A DNA stretch of 27,009 nt from an uncultured Oscillospiraceae bacterium (GTDB lineage: Bacteria > Bacillota > Clostridia > Oscillospirales > Oscillospiraceae): the NCBI GenBank assembly GCA_959022875.1, contig CAUFAM010000002.1, positions 1 to 27,009 of the forward strand, read 5' to 3'. Below are positions 15,901-23,182 of this stretch, in pieces. Position numbers and translations under genes: made by a program. Below the pieces are notes generated by a model. It did no database searches and was not told where the DNA came from. It saw nothing but the letters and a program-made list of their open reading frames with translations. The first letter of the stretch is position 1, and every line of letters begins with the position of its first letter.

Positions 15901-17640
15901 GTCACCCTGGACAATGTGGGCCTGGAGCTGACCGGCAACAACAAGGGCACTACCGCTGACGGCGGCGCCAACATCTATATGGGCACCGGCATTTTGCTCA
16001 GTCCCAACAGCGACCTGAAGATTATCAACGGCTCCGATGTTCAGCTGAACACCCTCAGCCGCGGCCTTGTCTCCGGCACTGAAGGAACTCAGGTCCTGGT
16101 GGATGGCTCCAAGCTCACCGTGGACGGCACCTCCGGCAACGGCTCCAATGGCGGCGACTGGACCATTCAGAACGACTCTGAGGTTCAGTTCCTGAACAAC
16201 GGCAACCATGGTCTCAGCGTGGAATCGCTGAACGTTTCCGCCTCTACGGTTGACGTGGACAATGCTGGCTACACCGGCATCTATGCCAGTGAAATTAACC
16301 TAAGCAATGCCACCGTTACCGTTACGGACAGCGCTCGGAGTACTTCCATCCCCGATGCCTATCAAAATAAGGGCGCGGTACAGCTGAAGCAGTCCGGCAC
16401 CCCCAGCCTGTCCCTGGCCAACGGCTCCACCCTGACCCTTTCCGGCAACGGGAACGCCGAGGGCGGCAAGCAGCTGGTCTATCTGGGTGATGCCTCTGTG
16501 GCGGTCAGCTCTGACTCCAGCGTTGACGCCGATCTGGACGGCGGCAGCAATACCTATGTGGTCACCGTCAAGGACGGGGATACGCTTGTCGATCAGCAGA
16601 CTGTAGCGCCCAACGGAAGCTACCGCCTGCCCGCCGCTCCCACCGCCGCTGAGGGCTTTACCTTCAAGGGCTGGGTCAAGGACGGCGACACCACTACGTT
16701 CTACCCCGCAGGACATTCTGTGACCATCACCGATAACACCAACTTTACCGCCAAATGGGAAGCTAACCCCACCACCCCCGGCGATGATGACACGCCTTCC
16801 CAGCCCTCCGGCGGCGATTCTTCCAATGATTACTTTATTGACACCGGCTACAGCAAGTACGGCAAGGTCACCGCTTACCCCGGCTGGGCCGAGGCCGGCG
16901 ACACCGTCAAGCTCACCGTCAAGCCCAACAGCGGCTATGAGCTCAGCGAGCTGTCCGTTACCTCCAGCGGCAAGAGCGTAAAGCTCACTGCCGTGGGTGA
17001 GAACCAGTTCACCTTCACCATGCCTTCCGGCACGGTCTCCGTGGAAGCCACCTTTACCGCTTCCAACACCCCCGCTCCCGTGATTCCCTCCACCGGCTTT
17101 GTGGATGTGAGCGCCAGCGCCTGGTACTACAACGCCGTTAACTATGTAGTGGACGAGGGTATCATGTCCGGCACCGGCGCCAACACCTTTGAGCCCAACA
17201 CCACTCTGACCCGCGCCATGGTGGCCCAGATGCTCTACGCCATGTCCGGCAAGCCCAACCAGGGTTCCAACACCTTCGGCGATGTGGACAGCAGCGCCTG
17301 GTACGCCGATGCGGTGGCCTGGGTCAGCTACAAGGGCGTGATGACCGGTTACGGCGAGGGCCGCTTTGCCCCCAACACCCCCGTCACCCGGGAGCAGATG
17401 GCCCTGATCCTCTACAACTACGCCAAGCTCCAGGGCTATGACACCGACGCCTCCAGCAGCCTGTCCTCCTTTGCCGACGGCGCCAGCGTCTCCTCCTGGG
17501 CCCAGCAGGCTATGTCCTGGGCCGTGGCGCAGGGCCTGTTCTCTGGCCGGGACGGCAATATGCTCACCCCTGCCGGAACTGCTACCCGCGCTGAGATCGC
17601 CCAGATCTTCATGCAGTTCTGCAAAAACGTAGCCGAATAA
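12961..17640 (+). CDS. Large SLH-anchored surface protein with beta-helix-like and InlB-type repeats
   Basis: A 1559-residue exported protein. It has a signal peptide (1-26, ending VSALAA), then long beta-rich regions. Residues about 381-640 are rich in INGGTISG-like repeats, which suggest a right-handed beta-helix. Two related modules begin YDSLAGAIAAA (near 385) and YYSLQSAITAA (near 899), each followed by VTLLKD. An InlB_B/Flg_new-type repeat (about 1197-1269, FKGWVKDG...NFTAKWE) is followed by a Pro/Asp/Ser linker, a GYELSELSVTSSGKSVKLT repeat domain (1294-1368) and three SLH domains (from about 1380, 1439 and 1505) that bind secondary cell-wall polymer. Start has TAAGGAGG ten bases upstream. 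No catalytic motif was recognised; adhesion or glycan binding is plausible but unproven. Codon use of the middle (14170-14890) differs from the flanks. Confidence 0.92.
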   Translation: MKKKLLAYLMAVSMLLTLLPVSALAAGAEKSAPAVQIVQDTDTWYDDASRTFMTKSSYWRDVVSEQPAGYTVDAENKTVTIASADALAWWAKQVNAGTSFADYTVSITDDLDMSAHYWTPMCTGTVTVSDGKYSVAANDVLDGTVIDGNGHSITGLATSTGLRGPNEGSSPGDGQNCYYYAGFIGYNACNLTIEDLSFSKAQIAIFDPFDQVVHQNGSSSVAVVVGAQTGGSLTLRNVDVDAAKTLAMQKTAAFIGNLTGSATLAVEKCTITNSTFSAYFMVAPIVSYANRTNVSVDGIQLANNTVQVVEQSSQDYRYDAELDAEYWIDVYDCDGDNVAETGHDLNACATALFWSERKVIVKDPETWLMGAPLQLVAEVNGYQYDSLAGAIAAAGNGDTVTLLKDVVLNQGIDVDEEITLELNGKTISATNTPQYTGDYLLAVKRGGKLTVNDSSTEQTGAIIATDLPSVMVGIKLTVLGEDAQGTPAALIINGGTISGYYYGISGNGTRHGTEVTINGGTISGPNGTGIYHPQDGTLTINGGDINGVDTAVEIRSGNLIVTGGTLSSSASQFQCNPNGNGTTTSGAALAISQHTTKKDISVWISGGTFSGIKALNESNPHENDPTPQVELSISDGTFNGEVTTADVDNFITGGTFADKPDDSYLGTGLTFTAEDVTNGPWTVTPADGMTASVDSTPDASGTATAEVGGTFIPATGGTDQNGNNVDATSTTISIDATTSDSTLSASVTKVTILPASLTSVQEAEAIQNVEIATDVGKVTLTKAAVSGEDPAPVTLTISKAGFDDFTGTGDIIPGVTITATANGQDVFSDKATENPITVSVPVPSSVDTDTVQVYYLGATGPELIDSEVESGNLVWDVTHFSNYAFASGYEAAVTSGTDTVFYYSLQSAITAANVDGSYVTLLKDIDLTSNTNASLITVPSGRDITINCTGKQFTITGSYTYTNADDGKTIGLFTVGSGSTVTLDNVGLELTGNNKGTTADGGANIYMGTGILLSPNSDLKIINGSDVQLNTLSRGLVSGTEGTQVLVDGSKLTVDGTSGNGSNGGDWTIQNDSEVQFLNNGNHGLSVESLNVSASTVDVDNAGYTGIYASEINLSNATVTVTDSARSTSIPDAYQNKGAVQLKQSGTPSLSLANGSTLTLSGNGNAEGGKQLVYLGDASVAVSSDSSVDADLDGGSNTYVVTVKDGDTLVDQQTVAPNGSYRLPAAPTAAEGFTFKGWVKDGDTTTFYPAGHSVTITDNTNFTAKWEANPTTPGDDDTPSQPSGGDSSNDYFIDTGYSKYGKVTAYPGWAEAGDTVKLTVKPNSGYELSELSVTSSGKSVKLTAVGENQFTFTMPSGTVSVEATFTASNTPAPVIPSTGFVDVSASAWYYNAVNYVVDEGIMSGTGANTFEPNTTLTRAMVAQMLYAMSGKPNQGSNTFGDVDSSAWYADAVAWVSYKGVMTGYGEGRFAPNTPVTREQMALILYNYAKLQGYDTDASSSLSSFADGASVSSWAQQAMSWAVAQGLFSGRDGNMLTPAGTATRAEIAQIFMQFCKNVAE

Positions 17641-17657
17641 GTAAGAATCCCTTTTCT

Positions 17658-17700
17658 ATGGCCGGCAGCCCATTGGACTGCCGGCCATATTCCATTTTTT
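17658..17700 (+). terminator. Terminator after the large SLH gene
   Basis: Perfect 11-bp stem (17658-17668 ATGGCCGGCAG with 17678-17688), nine-base loop, then ATTCCATTTTTT. It begins 17 bases after the stop codon. Confidence 0.92.
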
Positions 17701-17712
17701 AGCTGTGCAGCA

Positions 17713-17741
17713 TTGCGCCTCCCGGCAGATAATGGTACAAT
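17713..17741 (+). promoter_or_regulatory. Promoter of the small SLH gene
   Basis: TTGCGC (17713-17718), 17 bases, TACAAT (17736-17741), about 64 bases before the ATG. Together with the terminator just before it, this shows that the two SLH genes are separate transcripts. Confidence 0.6.
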
Positions 17742-17804
17742 ACCCCTGATAATGATTGACTGCCCGGTTCAAAGGGCCGCATTGATACCTAGGAGGAGAG
17801 AGAA

Positions 17805-18749
17805 ATGAGATTCCTTCACACCAAACTCACCAGTTTATCTGCCGCTCTGGCTATTGTCTTGTCCCTGCCCTGCACTCCTGCACTGGCTGCCGATTCTTCT
17901 GCCCCCGCAGGGGAGGGGGCTCCCCTTTCCACCTCTGAAACCGCCTGTTTCATCAACATCCAGAGCAGCCAACACGGCCGCATCACCGCATCGCCCGATC
18001 CCGTACACCTTCTGGACACGGTGACCCTGACCGCCATCCCCGACAGCGGCTATAAGCTGGATGAGATCATTGCCACCTCCAGCCTGGAGCGGAACATCCG
18101 CCTCACCGCCGCAGGCAACAACCAGTATACCTTTATTATGCCTGCCGGTACCGTCACCATAAAGGCCTTCTTTATTCCCCAGACCATTTCCACCGAAGAA
18201 ATTTCCTTTGCCGACGTCAGTGACTCGGCCTGGTACGCCGATGCGGTAACCTATGTGGCTTCCAACGGTATCATGTCGGGCACTGGAGCGGATACCTTCT
18301 CCCCCGACGAGCCCCTTACCCGTGCCATGACCGCGCAGATTCTCTACGCCCTTGAGGGCAAGCCCAACATCGGCTCCATCAACTACGGCGATGTGACCTA
18401 CGATGACTGGTACTGCAACGCGGTGGCCTGGGCCAGCGACAAGTGGATCATGACCGGTTATGGAGAAGGCCGCTTTATGCCCAACAATCTCATTACCCGG
18501 GAGCAGGTGGCGCTCACCCTGCTGAATTACGCCAACCTTCATGAATACGACATCCGGGCTGCCGGAGACCTCACCGCCTTTTCTGACGGCGACAGCGTCT
18601 CTTCCTGGGCCCGGCAGGCCATGACCTGGGCCGTAGGGGCGGGAATTCTCTCCGCCCGGGAGGACAACCTCCTGGAACCCGGCCAGCCCGCCACCCGGGC
18701 GGAAATTGCCCAGAGCCTGATGCAGTTGTGCCAGGTTGTGGCAAAGTAA
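17805..18749 (+). CDS. Small SLH-domain surface protein, paralogue of the preceding protein's C-terminus
   Basis: A 314-residue exported protein: signal peptide (1-29, ending PALAA), a repeat domain (about 48-124, GRITASPDPVHLLDTVTLTA to YTFIMPAGTVTIKAFF) and three SLH domains starting near 134, 194 and 260. Both parts match the last 270 residues of the large SLH protein in order and motif, for example IMSGTGADTFSPDEPLTRAM against IMSGTGANTFEPNTTLTRAM, and IMTGYGEGRFMPN against VMTGYGEGRFAPN. The domain architecture lacks the large beta-rich region, so this is likely a partial duplicate. AGGAGG lies nine bases before the ATG. It may cap or cross-link the cell-wall layer; no enzyme motif was seen. 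Confidence 0.92.
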   Translation: MRFLHTKLTSLSAALAIVLSLPCTPALAADSSAPAGEGAPLSTSETACFINIQSSQHGRITASPDPVHLLDTVTLTAIPDSGYKLDEIIATSSLERNIRLTAAGNNQYTFIMPAGTVTIKAFFIPQTISTEEISFADVSDSAWYADAVTYVASNGIMSGTGADTFSPDEPLTRAMTAQILYALEGKPNIGSINYGDVTYDDWYCNAVAWASDKWIMTGYGEGRFMPNNLITREQVALTLLNYANLHEYDIRAAGDLTAFSDGDSVSSWARQAMTWAVGAGILSAREDNLLEPGQPATRAEIAQSLMQLCQVVAK

Positions 18750-18760
18750 ATTGTTTATAG

Positions 18761-18800
18761 AAAAGACCCGGACGCATTGCATCATGCGTCCGGGTCTTTT
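18761..18800. terminator. Bidirectional terminator between the small SLH gene and the AraC gene
   Basis: A 17-bp perfect inverted repeat (18761-18777 with 18784-18800, core GACCCGGACGCAT) with a six-base loop. The arm ends give AAAA on one side and TTTT on the other, and the plus strand continues TTCTTG. It can serve both convergent genes. Confidence 0.93.
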
Positions 18801-18824
18801 TTCTTGTACAGCCAGGCTGCGTTC

Positions 18825-19682
18825 TTATTCGCCCACGGGAATCTGAAGGTTTCGCTCCCGGTACTCCGTGGGGGTACAGCCAATGCGTTTGACAAACATG
18901 TTGGTGAAATGGGTTGGGTTGTCATAGCCCACCAGCTGGGCAATTTCGGCCACCGACTGCTTGGATTTCAACAGATATTCCGTGGCATAGGTGATCCGGC
19001 AGTAGATGAGATAGTCGATGGGAGACATATCATAGGCCTTTTTAAACATCCGGCTGAGGTGGGAGGTGCTGATGTTGAACTTTTTGGACAGCGCCTCCAG
19101 GGTAATCTTCTCCCGATGGTTACGCTGGATATATTCCCGCACCTGGCTCATGAAATATTGGGACGCCAGCTGAAGGGAGGTGGCCTCCTTGTCAAACAGG
19201 GTGCGCACCAGCTGCAAAAGACTCAGGCAGACGGACTGGAACACCTCGTCCACATAGCCTCCGTTGGTGCGGTGGATGCTAAAGAGCATATGGATGGAGC
19301 TGTGGATGTAGCTGGCACATTTTTCCCCCGACGTCACCGCACAGCCCAGGGCGCTGAAAAACTTCAGCAGTTCCCCTTCTCCTGCGCTTTTAAAGCGCAG
19401 GGTATAATACTGCACGCTGGAATTGCCATCCATCACATAGCGGTGAGAGGTATCGGCGGGAACAATGGTGATGGAATTCTCCTGAATGGGCAGGAACTGC
19501 TCGTTGACCTCCAGCTGTCCCTTCCCCCGGACAATAAATCCTACCTCATATTCCCCGGTGTGTTCATGGCCCGGATAGGTCCAAAAAGGCAGGTTGTCCA
19601 CATAGGACATGTGGGTAATTTCCAAAAACGGCGGGTACCGGTAGGGGTTGTCCCGTTTTGTTTTATAGTCGTATACCCACAT
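18825..19682 (-). CDS. AraC-family transcriptional regulator
   Basis: A 285-residue cytoplasmic DNA-binding protein. The N-terminal part (about 15-110) looks like an AraC-type cupin ligand-binding domain (FWTYPGHEHTGEYEVGFIVRG at 33-53, ITIVPADTSHRY). The C-terminal hundred residues hold two helix-turn-helix units (ITLEALSKKFNISTSHLSRM and VAEIAQLVGYDNPTHFTNMF) and the family end KRIGCTPTEYRERN. Start has AAGGAG seven bases upstream. It is transcribed away from the esterase-TRAP operon with a shared 435-base intergenic region, the usual layout for a regulator of the divergent operon. The effector is unknown. Confidence 0.93.
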   Translation of the reverse strand: MWVYDYKTKRDNPYRYPPFLEITHMSYVDNLPFWTYPGHEHTGEYEVGFIVRGKGQLEVNEQFLPIQENSITIVPADTSHRYVMDGNSSVQYYTLRFKSAGEGELLKFFSALGCAVTSGEKCASYIHSSIHMLFSIHRTNGGYVDEVFQSVCLSLLQLVRTLFDKEATSLQLASQYFMSQVREYIQRNHREKITLEALSKKFNISTSHLSRMFKKAYDMSPIDYLIYCRITYATEYLLKSKQSVAEIAQLVGYDNPTHFTNMFVKRIGCTPTEYRERNLQIPVGE

Positions 19683-19805
19683 AGTGCGCTCCTTCCCAGC
19701 CCCACTTTACAGGCCGCGATTTCTCTCCTATGACCAGCACAGCCGGGCTCCCCATATCTCCGGAAGTCCCTCTTTCCCCCCGGCAGCCGCGCTGCGTCTG
19801 GGCCT

Positions 19806-19834
19806 ATTATACCAAAACATCCCCAACTTCTCAA
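19806..19834 (-). promoter_or_regulatory. Promoter of the AraC gene
   Basis: Minus-strand TTGAGA (19834-19829), 17 bases, TATAAT (19811-19806). This gives a leader of about 115 bases before the ATG. Confidence 0.75.
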
Positions 19835-20024
19835 GAAATCTTTCCATAGCTTTATTCATTTTAACGCACTCCCAGGGGTCATACAGGGGCGTTTTTGACG
19901 GATTTGATAAAATAATCCGGGCCAATGGCAAGATAATTTGTTCACATCCAAAAAAAGGCCCTGTTTCTCCGGAAAATCCCCCTTTTTTTGATAAGATTCT
20001 TTTTCACCCTGGCAGGATACTCCG

Positions 20025-20057
20025 TTGAATGTACTTTATTTTAGCAATAAAATAAAG
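20025..20057 (+). promoter_or_regulatory. Esterase-TRAP operon promoter with an overlapping palindrome
   Basis: TTGAAT (20025-20030), 17 bases, TAAAAT (20048-20053). A perfect 10-bp inverted repeat with four-base centre, CTTTATTTTA-GCAA-TAAAATAAAG (20034-20057), lies between the hexamers and covers the -10. It is a good place for a repressor, or could form a small RNA hairpin only if transcription starts further upstream. Confidence 0.6.
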
Positions 20058-20117
20058 ACACAATACGGCAGGGAACTTCCTCCCTGCACATAACATCCCA
20101 TCAAAGGAGGCAGAACT

Positions 20118-21086
20118 ATGTACTCTGTAACCAGGGAGGAGGTGCTGCGCACCATCCCCGGCAGCGAGCACATTCCAAGAAGCACCGATCTCAGCGGCTT
20201 TTCCCGCTCCTACCTGGATGTGCCCTTTTCCGACCGCTCAAAAGCCCTCCGCCTCAATCTGGTTCTCCCCAATGAGGGCGACGGCCCCTTCCCCCTTGTG
20301 GTGTTTATCCACGGCGGCGGCTGGCTGACCGGAGATAAGAACCATGTGCAGACCCAGTCGGTCTACCGGCTGCTCTACGCGGGCTACGCCGTGTGCTGCA
20401 TCAACTACCGCCTGTCCGACGAGGCCAAGTGGCCCCTCCCCCTCCACGACTGCAAGGCGGCCATCCGCTTCCTGCGGGCCAACGCTCAGCGTTTTAATCT
20501 GGACACGGAGCGCATCGGCCTGGTAGGCAACTCCGCCGGCGGCCATCTGGCCGCCCTTATGGGCACTACCAACGGCCAGAAGGAATATGAGGATCTCACC
20601 ATGGGCTGCGGGGAGTACTCCAGCGACGTACAGGCTGTGTTCGTCTGGTTCGGCGTGTACGACTTCCAAAACTGGGAGGCCGACTGCAAAAAGGCCTACC
20701 CCGACCGCCCCTTCCCCCAGGAAGTCAGCGCAGAGACCTATTTCTTCGGCCATACCCTCAACGAGTGTCCCCAGCGCATTGCCGACGCCAGCCCCATCTG
20801 CCACCTGGACGAGAACACCGTCCCCTTCTATGTCCAGCACGGCACCGGTGACCACGCCGTCCCCTATTATCAGTGCCAGCGCTTTTACGACCGCTATGTT
20901 CAGCTGCTGGGCAAGGACAACATCACCATCAAGCTGTTTGACGGGGCGGAGCACTCCGACCCGGTCTACAAGACAGACGAGAACGTATTTGAGGTTGTCC
21001 GATTCTTTGACAAATATATCCGGCAGATCCCTCGCCGCGACTACTTCCCCCTGGGTACCCTCGGCGATTATGATACGGTGGTGTGA
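20118..21086 (+). CDS. Alpha/beta hydrolase, probable cytoplasmic carboxylesterase
   Basis: A 322-residue enzyme of the HSL/BD-FAE-like esterase group. The oxyanion-hole motif is HGGGW (65-69), the nucleophile S139 is in GNSAGGH (137-143), and the likely acid and base are D245 (HGTGDHAVPY) and H279 (GAEHSDP), in the order and spacing expected. There is no signal peptide or membrane segment, so it acts after uptake. AAAGGAGG lies eight bases before the ATG. It is the first gene of an operon with the TRAP permeases (37 bases to dctQ), suggesting that it cleaves an ester, such as an acylated sugar, a carboxylate ester or an aromatic ester, brought in by the transporter. The substrate cannot be told from sequence. 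Confidence 0.88.
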   Translation: MYSVTREEVLRTIPGSEHIPRSTDLSGFSRSYLDVPFSDRSKALRLNLVLPNEGDGPFPLVVFIHGGGWLTGDKNHVQTQSVYRLLYAGYAVCCINYRLSDEAKWPLPLHDCKAAIRFLRANAQRFNLDTERIGLVGNSAGGHLAALMGTTNGQKEYEDLTMGCGEYSSDVQAVFVWFGVYDFQNWEADCKKAYPDRPFPQEVSAETYFFGHTLNECPQRIADASPICHLDENTVPFYVQHGTGDHAVPYYQCQRFYDRYVQLLGKDNITIKLFDGAEHSDPVYKTDENVFEVVRFFDKYIRQIPRRDYFPLGTLGDYDTVV

Positions 21087-21122
21087 CCGTTTCCTTCAAA
21101 CTTGAAAAAGGAGGAACTCTCT

Positions 21123-21605
21123 ATGGAAGAAAAAAAGGATTTCCTGGATGAACTGGCCCAGAACTGCATGGCTGCCACCATTATCATTGCCTCAGTTCTG
21201 ACCCTCCTGGGCATGGTGCTCCAGTTTGTCTCCCCGGAAGCTCAGACCCTGGTAACCCAGCTGTCCTACTACGCCTACGGCTGGACCGTATTCCTCGCCC
21301 TCGGCCCCACGGTCAAGCGCAGCATGTTTATGCGCATTGACCTGGTCGCCAACCACTACCCCAAGGCTCTTCAGACCGCGTTGAAGGTCATCTCCGACGT
21401 TATCCTCTTCCTGCTCATGGTTCTTCTGTGCGTACTGGGCATCCAGAACCTGCTCTCCGCCATCTCCACCGGCGCCGTTAACGCCAGCGCTCCGGTGATT
21501 CCTCTGGCCCTGGCCTATGCCGCCCCTGTGGTGGGCTATGCCCTGGGCATTATCGCGTACATCACCAGACTGTTTAACGCTAAGAAGGGAGGCCAGACCA
21601 AATGA
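21123..21605 (+). CDS. dctQ: TRAP transporter small permease (DctQ family)
   Basis: A 160-residue membrane protein with four predicted helices (about 15-35, 50-65, 88-108 and 122-147). The central GPTVKRSMFMRIDLVANHYP segment is the DctQ hallmark (R/H-x-HI-x-V/DL pattern). TRAP small subunits pair with DctM and a secreted binding protein to import organic acids using a sodium gradient. I use the ATG at 21123, eight bases after AAAGGAGG; an in-frame TTG at 21102 lies upstream of that site and is unlikely. The gene overlaps dctM by four bases (ATGA). Confidence 0.92.
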   Translation: MEEKKDFLDELAQNCMAATIIIASVLTLLGMVLQFVSPEAQTLVTQLSYYAYGWTVFLALGPTVKRSMFMRIDLVANHYPKALQTALKVISDVILFLLMVLLCVLGIQNLLSAISTGAVNASAPVIPLALAYAAPVVGYALGIIAYITRLFNAKKGGQTK

Positions 21606-22927
21606 CTGCTGTGTTTCTGATTTTATTCTTCGGCGGCCTCATTCTGCTGGCCTTCCCCATTGCCACCACCATTCTTGTCTCTACCGCCAGCATCCCCCTT
21701 CTGGGCGGAGCGGACGCCCCTCTGGCCTGGAACCAGCTGTTCACCGAGTCCATCAACGGCGCGGTGGCCAACAACGTGGGTCTGACCATCGTGCTGTTCA
21801 TGATTGCCGGTGAGTTTATGGCCAAGGGCAAGCTGACCGAAAAGATTTTCGACACCTTTGCCTACTTCTTTGGCAAGAACAAGGGCTTTATGCCCATCAT
21901 CTCCATCGCCACCTGTATGTTCTACGGCGCCATCTCCGGCTCCGGTCCCGCTACCACCGCCGCGGTGGGTGCCATGTGTTACCCCATGCTCATCCGCATG
22001 GGCTATGACAAGTTCTTCAGCGCCAGCATCCTGGTTTCCGCCGGCTGTCTGGGCATGGTCATCCCCCCCAGCGTCCCCCTGACGGGTGCTGCCGGTCTGG
22101 CCGGCGGCCTGGATCTGGTTCCCCTGTATCAGATTGCCGCTGTGGGCGGCGTGTGCGCCGGGCTTCTGCTCATCGTCTACGCCTACATCCACTGCCGTGT
22201 GAAGGGCGACGGCAATCAGGCCCTGATTAACGAGTCCGTGGACAACCTGCGCAAGCAGAGCTTCGGCTCCCTGCTCAAGGACAGCATCTGGGCCCTGATG
22301 ACCCCCGTGCTCATTCTGGGCACCATCTTCAGCGGCATCGCTGACACCGCCCAGGCCGCTGTGCTGAGCCTGGTCTATTCCATCCTGGTGGCTGTGTTCA
22401 TCTACCACACCATCAAGCCCGAGGAAATCATCCCCATGTTCCGCCGCTGCATCCTCAATGCCGCCCCCCTGTGCTTCCTCATTGCCCTGTCCAACGTGTT
22501 CTCCGCCGGTATGAAGGCTCTGAACATCCCCGCCACCCTGGCCAACGCCCTCATTAACTCCGGCGTGTCCAGCAGCGTGCTGATTCTTCTGGTACTGGGC
22601 TGCATGCTCCTGCTGGGCTCCTTCATGGACTGCGGCGCCGCCATGGCCATTCTGGTTCCTCTCTTTGCTCCGGTGATCATCAGCTTTGGTCTGGATCCCT
22701 ACACCTCCATTGTGGCCATCATCATGTGCCAGGCCGTAGGCCTGTGCAGCCCTCTGTGCGGACTGTGCCTGTTTGTGCTGTGCCCCATTGTGGGGTGCAC
22801 CATCGGCCAGCTGGGCAAGCACGTCATCAAGCTCAGCGCGCTGATCGTGCTGGTGTCGGTGATCATCGTCCTCTTCCCCGGCCTGTTTACCTGGGCAACC
22901 TCCGGTGCGGTCATTCCTACCCTCTAA
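21602..22927 (+). CDS. dctM: TRAP transporter large permease (DctM family)
   Basis: A 441-residue membrane protein, the normal length, with about 12 hydrophobic segments. The conserved block YGAISGSGPATTAAVGAM followed by IPPSVPLTGAAGLAG, and a second SFMDCGAAMAILVPLF region in the other half, are typical of the DctM/SiaM transport subunit. Start ATG overlaps the dctQ stop and GGGAGG lies nine bases upstream. It transports a carboxylate-type solute together with DctQ. No DctP-type binding protein is encoded in this operon or in the window; a terminator follows dctM. The solute is unknown. Confidence 0.95.
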   Translation: MTAVFLILFFGGLILLAFPIATTILVSTASIPLLGGADAPLAWNQLFTESINGAVANNVGLTIVLFMIAGEFMAKGKLTEKIFDTFAYFFGKNKGFMPIISIATCMFYGAISGSGPATTAAVGAMCYPMLIRMGYDKFFSASILVSAGCLGMVIPPSVPLTGAAGLAGGLDLVPLYQIAAVGGVCAGLLLIVYAYIHCRVKGDGNQALINESVDNLRKQSFGSLLKDSIWALMTPVLILGTIFSGIADTAQAAVLSLVYSILVAVFIYHTIKPEEIIPMFRRCILNAAPLCFLIALSNVFSAGMKALNIPATLANALINSGVSSSVLILLVLGCMLLLGSFMDCGAAMAILVPLFAPVIISFGLDPYTSIVAIIMCQAVGLCSPLCGLCLFVLCPIVGCTIGQLGKHVIKLSALIVLVSVIIVLFPGLFTWATSGAVIPTL

Positions 22928-22964
22928 GATCGCTGCCGTTACTTCCTCTCTTTTTTCCTTTTTT

Positions 22965-23002
22965 AAAATCGGCGAAGGATCCACGGTTCCTTCGCCGATT
23001 TT
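22965..23002 (+). terminator. Terminator after dctM
   Basis: Perfect 15-bp stem (22965-22979 AAAATCGGCGAAGGA with 22988-23002), eight-base loop, ending in TTTT within the stem. It begins 37 bases after the dctM stop, so the next gene is a separate transcript. Confidence 0.88.
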
Positions 23003-23060
23003 ACGCTTTCCTTCCTATCCCCGGAACTCTTTATCATTGCCGCACTGATTTTCTAAATTC

Positions 23061-23117
23061 TTTCTATGGAGCAATTTAAATCTTGTATTGGATTTCCGCG
23101 GATGATCTTACTATGAT
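23061..23117 (+). promoter_or_regulatory. DUF554 gene promoter with conserved upstream box (copy 1)
   Basis: TTGGAT (23088-23093), 18 bases, TATGAT (23112-23117). A 35-base box at 23061-23095, including TTTCTATGG, the palindrome ATTTAAAT and TTGTATTGG, matches copy 2 (26594-26628) at 31 of 35 positions. TATGG and TATTGG sit about 20 bases apart, as for a regulator binding two successive turns. Confidence 0.7.
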
Positions 23118-23182
23118 AAACACGTCTTACATGCTGGGAACTCTGGGACTTTTTCACTTTTTCCATCACGAGGAGGATTATT

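Larger units (their letters stand above)
19683..20117. other. Divergent regulatory region between the AraC gene and the esterase-TRAP operon
   Basis: 435 bases without a supported gene, AT-richer than the neighbours. It holds the AraC promoter (19806-19834), the operon promoter and palindrome (20025-20057), a CGGATT/AATCCG inverted repeat around 19902-19922, and a longer A-run/T-run inverted repeat, AAAAAAAGG against CCTTTTTTT, at about 19950-19990. The last two may be operators or weak hairpins. Confidence 0.6.

Noticed and set aside
19684..20028. 114-codon plus-strand frame in the divergent regulatory region
   Set aside because: No ribosome site, no recognisable protein features, and it overlaps the AraC promoter on the other strand.
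21623..22984. 453-codon frame opposite dctM
   Set aside because: Q/H/G/D-rich antisense of a hydrophobic protein; starts within the terminator region.
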